Source: Flavobacterium sp. 1355 | GTDB lineage: Bacteria; Bacteroidota; Bacteroidia; Flavobacteriales; Flavobacteriaceae | DNA: 64,000 bases | Assembly: GCF_017833415.1 (NCBI RefSeq) | Contig: NZ_JAFICC010000017.1 | Span: 51,174-115,173 of the forward strand | Reading direction: 5' to 3' | Part shown: positions 57,416 through 64,000 of the stretch, one piece after another | Layout of the letters: each line of letters opens with the position of its first letter | Position numbering within the stretch: the stretch's first letter is position 1 | The notes under the pieces: model-generated | What the model was told of the DNA's origin: nothing | What the model saw: only the letters and a program-made list of their open reading frames with translations | Databases searched by the model: none | Translations under genes and position numbers: made by a program

Positions 57416-58534
57416 ATGAAACAGTATACATGGGCTATTTTATTGGCCTTTATTTTATCAGGTTTTACAGGTTTTTCACAAACCAGTCAGGCTATTGCCG
57501 AAGATTTTAAACCTTCAACATTCAATCAGCCCGGACAGGAATATCCGCAAGTCAATTCTCAGGGTTATGCACGATTTCAGATTTCAGCTCCCGAAGCCAA
57601 ATCTGTAGTAGTAAGTTTGGGATTGGGCGGTGCAAAAGGAGGAACGGCGCTTACTAAAAGCGAAGACGGTTTTTGGAGAGGAACCACAGCCGGCGCCATG
57701 GACGAAGGATTTCATTATTATCACGTAACAGTCGACGGAGGCGTTTTTAACGATCCGGGTGCACTCAATTTTTATGGTTCTACCCGTTGGGAAAGCGGAA
57801 TTGAAATTCCGGCTCACGATCAGGATTTTTATGCCCTGAAAAATGTGCCGCACGGAAATGTACAGCAAATTCTTTTCCCTTCAAAAAGCACCAATACCTC
57901 ACGCAGAGCTTATGTGTACACGCCGGCAGGTTATGATAAAGAAAAAGCAAAGAAATATCCGGTTTTGTATTTACAACACGGTTGGGGAGAAGACGAAACG
58001 GCTTGGAGCAATCAGGGACGCGTTAATTTGATTATGGATAATTTGATAGCAGAAGGCAAAATAAAACCATTCCTGATCGTGATGACCTACGGCATGACAA
58101 ATGAAATTAAATATGGTGGTCTGGCCAGTTTTAAAATAGAACCTTTTCAGACCGTTTTGGTCGATGAGTTAATTCCGTATGTAGATGCAAATTTCCGCAC
58201 GCTTGCCAATCATGCAAATCGTGCCATGGCCGGTTTATCGATGGGAGGAATGGAAACAAAATCGATAACACTCAACAAGCCTGAAGTTTTTTCTCACTAT
58301 GCACTTTTGAGCGGCGGAACGTATAAGCCGGAAGACATTAAAGACAAATCTAAAATAAAATTGATATTCTTAAGTTGTGGCAGTAAAGAGCGTCCTGACG
58401 GTATTAAAGATGCGGTAGCAACGCTTAAAACGGCTGGCTTTAATGCTGTTCCTTATATTTCAGAAAATACGGGACATGAATTTCAAACCTGGCGCAGAAG
58501 CTTTAAAGAACTGGCTCCGCTTTTATTCAAATAG
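57416..58534 (+). CDS. CE1-type esterase with N-terminal E-set (CBM48-like) domain
   Basis: Exported esterase, 372 residues. The signal peptide ends near residue 22 (TGFSQ). Then comes a conserved linker (EDFKPSTFNQPGQEYPQVNS), an immunoglobulin-like E-set domain (about 45-130) and the alpha/beta hydrolase with HGWGEDETAWSNQG as oxyanion region, S275 in GLSMGGM and H354 in NTGHEF. It probably removes feruloyl or acetyl groups from arabinoxylan fragments. It is closely related to the esterase encoded at 61658 and to the C-terminal half of the fused esterase at 8261. The gene is 25 bases after GH8. Confidence 0.9.
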   Translation: MKQYTWAILLAFILSGFTGFSQTSQAIAEDFKPSTFNQPGQEYPQVNSQGYARFQISAPEAKSVVVSLGLGGAKGGTALTKSEDGFWRGTTAGAMDEGFHYYHVTVDGGVFNDPGALNFYGSTRWESGIEIPAHDQDFYALKNVPHGNVQQILFPSKSTNTSRRAYVYTPAGYDKEKAKKYPVLYLQHGWGEDETAWSNQGRVNLIMDNLIAEGKIKPFLIVMTYGMTNEIKYGGLASFKIEPFQTVLVDELIPYVDANFRTLANHANRAMAGLSMGGMETKSITLNKPEVFSHYALLSGGTYKPEDIKDKSKIKLIFLSCGSKERPDGIKDAVATLKTAGFNAVPYISENTGHEFQTWRRSFKELAPLLFK

Positions 58535-58667
58535 TAATCCTTTTTCAATAATAAATCCAATCATCTCAATAGTATCTGGCGATGAATTGTATTCCCCAAA
58601 AACATGACAAATTAAACCATTCATCCGTCCGGGTACTATTGTTTGGCTATAAATTAAATCTAAAAAT

Positions 58668-61241
58668 ATGCGTAAAAATAATAGCATTTCTAAGGTTGTT
58701 TTCAATAGAAATTTATTGAAAAATGTAATGACGATTTTTTGTTTGTTGAGTCTGGCAGGCAAATCATTCTCTCAAAATTTAGTATTAAACGAAAAAGAAT
58801 ATTTCGAAACTCCGGGACTGAATGTCTGGGTTTTTAATAATGAATACAACGGAATGTTTTTTGACGAAAAAACAGCCGGAATAGAATTTATTCATCATGG
58901 TGTGAGAACGGTTACCGGTGGAGCCATCAGGCTGCAGAACACACCGGAACAATGGGATTTGATTCCGAAAATGATCAGCCGAAAAGTCGATAAGGCCAAA
59001 AATACCATTGAAGTTGTATTGCGCTATGAGGAATTTAATTTTGACTCTAAAATCATAGTAACAGCAAAAGGAAAAGGTTTTACGATCGATGTGGTTTTAG
59101 ACAAACCCGTTCCGAAACCATTAGAAGGAAGGGCAGGATTTAATATGGAATTTATACCTACTTCTTATTTTGAAAGCAATTATGTAGTCGATGGAAAAGC
59201 GGGAACTTTTCCGAGATATCCGGCAAGCAATACAGAAATTCGCCCTTTAGCGGAAAAAATCCCTCAGTTTGCCGGACATACCACATTTGACGATCGTGGA
59301 AGAAATGAATTTATCGCCACGCTTCCCCTAGAATCGGGTAAGAATTTCATTTTTGCGCCCGAAAATCCCGAGCGTACCGTAAAAATTCAGTCTGAAGATC
59401 AGGATGTAATGCTATTTGACGGAAGAAATTTAGGGCAAAACGGCTGGTTTATTGCCAGAAGTATTCTTCCCATAAATAAAAAAGGCAAAGTAATGAGCTG
59501 GTATGTAGAACCCAACGCTATCACGAACTGGAAAAGAGAACCTGTAATTGGCTTTTCTCAGGTTGGTTATATGCCGGAGCAAAAGAAAGTAGCGGTTGTC
59601 GAACTGGACAAAAACGACAAAGCGTTGCCTACTGCATCAATTTTTAAATTGGATGCTGATGGAAAATTCACAGAAAAATTAAAAGTAAATGTCAAAGATT
59701 GGGGAAGTTATCTCCGATATAATTATGCCCAGATTGATTTTAGTGCTATTAAAGAAAAAGGACTTTATTATATTCAATATGGCGACCAAAAGACCAATAC
59801 GTTTCAGATTGAAGATAATGTTTATGCCAACATCTGGCATCCTACTATGGACGTTTGGTTTCCGGTTCAGATGGATCATATGGAAGTGAATGAGGCGTAT
59901 AGAGTCTGGCACGGAAGACCTTTTTTAGACGATTGTCTTCAGGCACCAATCAATCATGAACACTTCGACGGTTACAAACAAGGTCCGACAACAGATACGA
60001 AATACAAACCGCTGGAACGTATTCCCGGAATGTCTGTTGGCGGTTGGTTTGATGCCGGTGATTTTGATATACAGACTTTTTCGCATGTAAGTGTCATCAA
60101 CAGTTTTGTAGAATCGTGGGAGGCATTCAAAGTCAACAGAGACGAAACGTATATTGACCAAAAAACGCAATTTGTAGACATTCACCGTCCGGATGGTCAG
60201 CCCGATTTATTACAGCAAATCGAGCATGGCGTTTTGAATCTTGTCGCACAAGTAGAAAATATCGGGCATCCTGTTAGAGGAATAGTAGTTCCCAATTTAC
60301 ATCAATACCACCATTTGGGAGATGCATCTACTGAAACCGATAATCTTCCGTATAATTCTTCGCTTAAACCATATGAATCTAATGGAGTTTCCAGCGGTAC
60401 GAAAGATGACAGGTGGGCTTTTACCAACCGTACTTCATTTCTGGACTTTAGAACAGCAGGCTCTTTAGCAGCTGCAAGCAGAGCATTAAAAGGCTATAAT
60501 GATGTGCTTTCGGCTAAATGCTTGTCTCTTGCGATTAAGTTAGCCAATGAAGCCACTGAAATAGAAAAGAACGCAAAACCGGATAATAGTCCTATGTCAA
60601 GATGGGGAAAAGGAAGTGACATGATCGCGACTTTGCAGCTCTACTTAAGTACAAAAGACGTAAAATATAAAAAAGGTTTTGAAGATAAAATATGGAAATT
60701 ACTCGATGAAAATTTAGATTTTAATATGAATCCAGCGCTGTTGGCTGTTTCTTCCATGGACGATACTTACAAACAAAAATTACGTGGTTATGTGTTGAAG
60801 TACAAAGAAAAAATGGACAAGGAAAATGCCGAAAATCCTTATGGTGTGCCAATCGCAAAAAGAGGCTGGGGAGGAAGTTCGCAGGTGATCAATTGGGCAA
60901 GTACCAATTATTATATCCATAAGATTTATCCTGACATCATGGACAAAGAAAGTGTTTATCAGGGGTTGAATTATATTCTGGGCTGTCATCCTTATTCTAA
61001 TTTATCTTTCGTAAATGCGGTTGGAAACAGATCTAAAAAAGTGGCTTATGGAGGCAATCGCGCCGATTTTACGACAATTGCCGGCGGCGTAGTTCCTGGA
61101 CTTATTTTTCTTAAACCGGATTATCTGGAGAATAAAGATGACTGGCCATTTTTTTGGGGAGAAAACGAATGTATCATCGATGGTGGTGCGTGGTATGTTT
61201 TTCTGGCAAATGCGGTAAATGATTTGGCTACGGAGAAATAA
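58668..61241 (+). CDS. GH9 glycoside hydrolase with uncharacterised N-terminal domain
   Basis: Exported 857-residue beta-1,4-glucanase-type enzyme. The signal peptide ends near residue 36 (GKSFSQ). About 250 residues (37-285) form a beta-rich region I cannot assign. Then an Ig-like cellulase N-domain (about 289-385, IGFSQVGYMPEQKK) and the (alpha/alpha)6 barrel with the base pair D462/D465 in GGWFDAGDFD, HRPDGQPDLLQQIEHG, and the acid Glu E832 or E834 in WGENECIIDGGAWY. GH9 members cut cellulose, mixed-linkage glucan or xyloglucan, and some act as exo-glucosidases or glucosaminidases. With GH31 and GH97 nearby, a xyloglucan or glucan role is plausible. The gene starts 133 bases after the CE1 gene. 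Confidence 0.9.
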   Translation: MRKNNSISKVVFNRNLLKNVMTIFCLLSLAGKSFSQNLVLNEKEYFETPGLNVWVFNNEYNGMFFDEKTAGIEFIHHGVRTVTGGAIRLQNTPEQWDLIPKMISRKVDKAKNTIEVVLRYEEFNFDSKIIVTAKGKGFTIDVVLDKPVPKPLEGRAGFNMEFIPTSYFESNYVVDGKAGTFPRYPASNTEIRPLAEKIPQFAGHTTFDDRGRNEFIATLPLESGKNFIFAPENPERTVKIQSEDQDVMLFDGRNLGQNGWFIARSILPINKKGKVMSWYVEPNAITNWKREPVIGFSQVGYMPEQKKVAVVELDKNDKALPTASIFKLDADGKFTEKLKVNVKDWGSYLRYNYAQIDFSAIKEKGLYYIQYGDQKTNTFQIEDNVYANIWHPTMDVWFPVQMDHMEVNEAYRVWHGRPFLDDCLQAPINHEHFDGYKQGPTTDTKYKPLERIPGMSVGGWFDAGDFDIQTFSHVSVINSFVESWEAFKVNRDETYIDQKTQFVDIHRPDGQPDLLQQIEHGVLNLVAQVENIGHPVRGIVVPNLHQYHHLGDASTETDNLPYNSSLKPYESNGVSSGTKDDRWAFTNRTSFLDFRTAGSLAAASRALKGYNDVLSAKCLSLAIKLANEATEIEKNAKPDNSPMSRWGKGSDMIATLQLYLSTKDVKYKKGFEDKIWKLLDENLDFNMNPALLAVSSMDDTYKQKLRGYVLKYKEKMDKENAENPYGVPIAKRGWGGSSQVINWASTNYYIHKIYPDIMDKESVYQGLNYILGCHPYSNLSFVNAVGNRSKKVAYGGNRADFTTIAGGVVPGLIFLKPDYLENKDDWPFFWGENECIIDGGAWYVFLANAVNDLATEK

Positions 61242-61276
61242 TAAATTTAAACACATAAAGAAATATAGGTTGACAT

Positions 61277-61331
61277 GCGGTTAAAGGCGCTTCGCTTGTT
61301 TGAAAACACAGAGCAAGCCTGATTTAACCGC
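61277..61331. repeat. hairpin after the GH9 gene
   Basis: GCGGTTAAA (61277-61285) pairs with TTTAACCGC (61323-61331), with an inner partial GCTTG/CAAGC pairing. It may act as a terminator or mRNA-end structure for the GH9 transcript; no T tract. Confidence 0.55.
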
Positions 61332-61357
61332 AAGGTGCACAAAGATCTACGCAAGGT

Positions 61358-61530
61358 GCGCAAAGTTTTTTCACGCAGATTATGCAGATTATTATTATTA
61401 ATTATCTGCGCATATCTGCTTAAATCTTTTTAAATCTGCGTGAAACAAACTTTGCGCCTTTGCGAGATTAAATAAAAACTTTATGAATCTCTGCGAAACC
61501 TTTGTGTATCTCTGTGGTATTCAGCTACGC
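61358..61530. repeat. dispersed intergenic inverted repeat (repeat family copy B)
   Basis: Arms at 61358-61381 and 61432-61456 (GCGCAAAGTTTTTTCACGCA and its near complement) form a hairpin. Positions 61400-61457 match 45907-45964 with 3 differences in 58 bases, and the following words (TTTGCGAGATTAA, CTTTGTGTATCTCTGTGGTA) are shared with copy A in the same order. It fills most of the 416-base gap between the GH9 and the last CE1 gene; the rest (61531-61657) contains only AT-rich sequence and further short GCAAA words. Confidence 0.8.
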
Positions 61531-61657
61531 AGTTTTATTGACAAAGCTTTGCGAACTTAATAATACCAACTGCAAACAAAAAAAAAATACATTGCGTGCT
61601 TTGCGGTAAAATTAACCAACAGTAAGAAACACATAGGTCGAACTAAAAAAAAGCAAC

Positions 61658-62824
61658 ATGAAACAATTTCTAAATATTACCATACTAATTTCCTGCCTGT
61701 GTTTTGAGTCAGGTTGGAGTCAGAAAGCAACAATAGTGGAAGATTTTAAGCCTTCGTCTGTCAATCAGCCGGAAAGGCAATTTCCACAAGTTAATTCACA
61801 GCGACGCGTACGAGCCAGTATTGCGGCACCCAATGCAAATAAAGTGCAGCTTGATCTTGGCGGAGTGAAATACGATATGCGAAAAGACGCCAACGGAATA
61901 TGGACAGGGGAATCAAATCCGCAGGATGAAGGATTTCATTATTATCAGTTAAATATTGACGGAGCATCAGTTCCGGATCCGGGAAGTTTGTATTTCTATG
62001 GTGCCGGAAGATGGGGCAGCGGGATTGAGATTCCGTCTGCAGATCAGGATTTTTTTGATCTGAAAAATGTGCCACACGGTTTGATAAGCGAAAACATCTA
62101 TTTCTCAAAACTGACTAACTCTTTTAGACGCTGTTTTATTTATACGCCTGCAGGTTATACAGAAAATACAAAAACGCGTTATCCCGTACTGTATTTACAA
62201 CACGGAAGTTTTGAGGACGAAACAGGCTGGTCACAGCAAGGAAAAGCAGGTTTTATTTTAGACAATTTAATTGCGTCAAAACAGGCGACTCCTATGATTA
62301 TTGTAATGGATAATGGCTATGCTAATAAACCGCAAAGTAAAGAATCAAAGGATAAAAAAGAACGCCCGGAATCTGTTTTTGAAGAAGTCCTTATGACCGA
62401 AGTTATTCCGATGATAGACACAAAGTTCCGCACCATCGCCAATCGCGAAAGCAGAGCAATCGCTGGTCTTTCGATGGGTGCCAACCAAACTATGCGGATT
62501 ATGATGAATCATCTCGATACATTTTCTTACTATGGCGGCTTTAGCGGTACAGCCAATTATCCGAGTACAGATCCTATTGACGCTGCTACTTTTTTAGAAG
62601 GAAAATATAAAGACGGCAATACGCTTAATAAAAAAATCAAACTTTTTTGGTTAGGTTTAGGAACTAAAGAACCGGCTCCGTTTCCTAAATCAATTGGTGC
62701 GTTTAAAAACATGTTAGACCAACAGGGAATTAAATACGTGTATTACGAATCGCCTGAAACGGCTCATGAATGGCTGACATGGCGCAGATGCTTATACCAG
62801 TTTGCTTCTCAGTTATTTAAATAG
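61658..62824 (+). CDS. CE1-type esterase with N-terminal E-set domain (second free-standing copy)
   Basis: Exported 388-residue esterase. The signal peptide ends near residue 21 (SGWSQ). It has the same layout as the protein at 57416: linker EDFKPSSVNQPERQFPQVNS, E-set domain, then hydrolase with HGSFEDETGWSQQG, nucleophile S272 in GLSMGAN and H370 in ETAHEW. Compared with its paralogue, the Gly after the nucleophile block is replaced (GLSMGA) and the residue before His is Ala instead of Gly; both remain compatible with activity. It is separated from GH9 by the repeat block, so it may have its own transcript. Feruloyl or acetyl esterase. Confidence 0.9.
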   Translation: MKQFLNITILISCLCFESGWSQKATIVEDFKPSSVNQPERQFPQVNSQRRVRASIAAPNANKVQLDLGGVKYDMRKDANGIWTGESNPQDEGFHYYQLNIDGASVPDPGSLYFYGAGRWGSGIEIPSADQDFFDLKNVPHGLISENIYFSKLTNSFRRCFIYTPAGYTENTKTRYPVLYLQHGSFEDETGWSQQGKAGFILDNLIASKQATPMIIVMDNGYANKPQSKESKDKKERPESVFEEVLMTEVIPMIDTKFRTIANRESRAIAGLSMGANQTMRIMMNHLDTFSYYGGFSGTANYPSTDPIDAATFLEGKYKDGNTLNKKIKLFWLGLGTKEPAPFPKSIGAFKNMLDQQGIKYVYYESPETAHEWLTWRRCLYQFASQLFK

Positions 62825-62919
62825 CATTTGCGCTATTAAGATAAACACAAATTAGGGATTGAGAATTTAAATATGTACAGACTTGTATCATTATTTTTAA
62901 GCCACATGTAATAAAAAAA

Positions 62920-62951
62920 ATACCCGAAAAAATAACGATTTTTTCGGGTAT
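62920..62951. terminator. bidirectional intrinsic terminator between convergent genes
   Basis: Perfect 14-bp stem, ATACCCGAAAAAAT (62920-62933) with ATTTTTTCGGGTAT (62938-62951), loop AACG. On the minus strand it is followed by a T run (the A run at 62913-62920), suiting the TssC remnant; on the plus strand it lies 96 bases after the CE1 stop. Confidence 0.8.
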
Positions 62952-62969
62952 AAATATTATAATACCTAA

Positions 62970-63395
62970 CTAAACTTGCTTGTAATCGCTATGCCAAACA
63001 GCTTCTTCCGGGCCATCACCCTTGTGACCATCTAATTGAATCACAAAACTTTTAGCAGGAAAGTAAGGTGTAATATGGATGTCCAGCAAAATTCTGTCCT
63101 TTTGCGTTTTGTCTTGCTCAATCTTCATTACGGTAAACTTTTCAATAAGATTAGCCGGTCCTTTAATTCCGTCTAAAAATTTAATAATTTGACTTCTTAA
63201 GTCAGCTTCAGTTCTGGTAGTCCAGTTCTCAAAAGCTCTTCTGTTTAAGAAATCGAAAAGCACTTTTGTAATATGGTCAAATACCCTAACTACTGAATAT
63301 GTTTGCAAACCTAAATTATCTCCATTAAATAATGTTTTGGCAGAGAAAGCCATAATTTTGCTGTACTCATTTACCATTGGCACAAGTCCCATCAA
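62970..63395 (-). pseudogene. tssC: C-terminal remnant of a T6SS contractile-sheath protein (TssC-like)
   Basis: About 140 residues with the flavour of the Bacteroidota type VI secretion (T6SS subtype iii) sheath protein TssC: VNEYSKIMAFSAKTLFNG, VVRVFDHITKVLFDFLNRRAFENWT and the C-terminal LLDIHITPYFPAKSFVIQLDG. Full TssC is around 450 residues, so only the last third is present. The frame opens with TTG (63395) or ATG (63392), and a stop codon lies three codons upstream (63402-63404), exactly where transposase-like sequence begins on the other strand. No other T6SS gene is in the window. Family assignment is from memory of the sequence, hence moderate confidence. Confidence 0.6.
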
Positions 63396-63569
63396 GAATG
63401 TTTAAAATCAAACAACTTATAATTAGACTTAAAGAATGTTTATTAAGAATGTAATTCCCCTTCTTCGAAGAGTTCCTCTAAAACGCTGTGCGAAAGTCTC
63501 CTGACTTCGCACCGGCAAAGAGAATCGACAAAGCATAAAAACAGCAAACCCCGCCATACGGTTTTTTTT
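63396..63569. other. junction sequence between TssC remnant and transposase remnant, no gene assigned
   Basis: Degraded sequence where the sheath remnant stops. On the plus strand it may hold further decayed transposase (weak matches only). The minus-strand open frame across this region (63443-63676) is antisense to the transposase and not believed. Confidence 0.4.
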
Positions 63570-63883
63570 TCAAAAAAGGATAATCTCACCCAAGAATTAT
63601 GAGGTGTATTCAGAATACAAAAGATAAAATCATTGGCTTTTCCAAACTGGCCAAATGGCATGAAAAAGTAAATCAATCCGGTTTTAAGTCTTTCAATACA
63701 ATCTCCCTGGACAATAATGAACCATTATAAAACGATATTGAATTATTTTGATAACAGGAGTACTAGTGCTTCTGCAGAATCTTTCAATGCAAAAATAAAA
63801 GCATTTAGAAGTCAATTTATCAATTTAAAGGAGTAAGAAATGTAGATTTTTTTTCTTTCAGGCTAACTAATATTTATGCTTAA
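63570..63883 (+). pseudogene. decayed ISL3-type DDE transposase, C-terminal part
   Basis: Joining three frames gives a continuous transposase tail: NLTQEL(R)GVF-NTKDKIIGFSKLAKWHEKV, then QSGFKSFNTISL-MNHYKTILNYFDNRS, TSASAESFNAKIKAFRSQF and KGVRNVDFFSFRLTNIYA-stop at 63881-63883. NRSTxASAESFNAKIKAFR is a hallmark of ISL3-like (ISAon1-type) transposases. Lesions: an in-frame TGA at 63600-63602, two extra bases near 63612-63613, one extra G near 63709-63710, and an 8-bp tandem duplication (TCAATTTA twice, 63812-63827). The N-terminal part was not recognisable between 63400 and 63570. Downstream bases to 64000 hold no gene I can support. Confidence 0.75.
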
Positions 63884-64000
63884 TTTTTGTTTCTCAGGTT
63901 TTTGTAGGATGAAGCACAAAGCTTGGGGAGGAAATGTCAAAATAAAACAAGAACTTTGCAATCTAAGAATTTTATATGACCCCTATAGAGCTTTTGAAGT

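Noticed and set aside
63443..63676. 77-codon minus-strand open frame ending in EELFEEGELHS
   Set aside because: Antisense to the decayed transposase and its junction; no leader, domain or neighbour supports it.

Overview
The window looks like a chromosomal segment of a Flavobacterium-type member of the Bacteroidota. Supporting signs are the low GC content, two SusC/SusD outer-membrane pairs, a giant hybrid two-component regulator with an AraC output domain, candidate promoters of the TTG / TAnnTTTG kind, and intergenic repeats built from 'GCAAAGACGCAAAG' and 'CACAGAGATAC' words of a style common in flavobacterial genomes. Almost every protein starts with a signal peptide or lipobox, so the encoded machinery works mostly in the periplasm and on the cell surface.

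Layout. (1) 1-4986: SusC (5' end cut by the window) and SusD, closed by a strong terminator. (2) 5219-24587: nine tightly packed plus-strand genes: GH43, an SGNH esterase, a fused acetyl/feruloyl-type esterase (SASA-CE1-Eset-CE1), GH115, GH95, GH127/146-like, GH43, GH3 with PA14, GH97. (3) 24677-28810: the hybrid two-component regulator, then a terminator. (4) 29369-33876: a second SusC/SusD pair. (5) 34082-43248: a small membrane-anchored unknown, a PAP2/vanadium-haloperoxidase-like enzyme, two VCBS/FG-GAP lipoproteins with ASPIC/UnbV domains, and an unidentified outer-membrane barrel. (6) 43559-45724: a second GH3. (7) 46057-47559, minus strand: a GPH-family sugar symporter. (8) 47779-49893: a DUF255 thioredoxin-like lipoprotein. 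(9) 50484-62824: a second enzyme operon with GH97, GH31, GH43, GH8, CE1, GH9, CE1. (10) 62970-63883: a truncated T6SS sheath (TssC-like) remnant and a badly decayed ISL3-type transposase, marking the edge of the cluster.

How it works together. The set fits a decorated hemicellulose, most likely acetylated and feruloylated glucuronoarabinoxylan, with some glucan or xyloglucan capacity. CE1, SASA and SGNH esterases would remove acyl groups. GH115 would remove (methyl)glucuronate. GH43, GH127/146, GH95 and GH97 would remove arabinose, galactose or fucose-type decorations. GH8, GH9, GH3, GH43 and GH31 would process the backbone and oligomers. SusCD pairs import oligosaccharides, the GPH symporter can take monomers or dimers to the cytoplasm, and the hybrid regulator would sense a periplasmic oligosaccharide. 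No GH10 or GH11 endo-xylanase is visible, so initial backbone cutting is probably encoded elsewhere.

The least explained part is region 5. It combines a SusCD pair with a haloperoxidase/phosphatase-fold enzyme and two large calcium-type beta-propeller lipoproteins, and carries no recognisable glycoside hydrolase until the GH3. It is my best candidate for an undescribed system.
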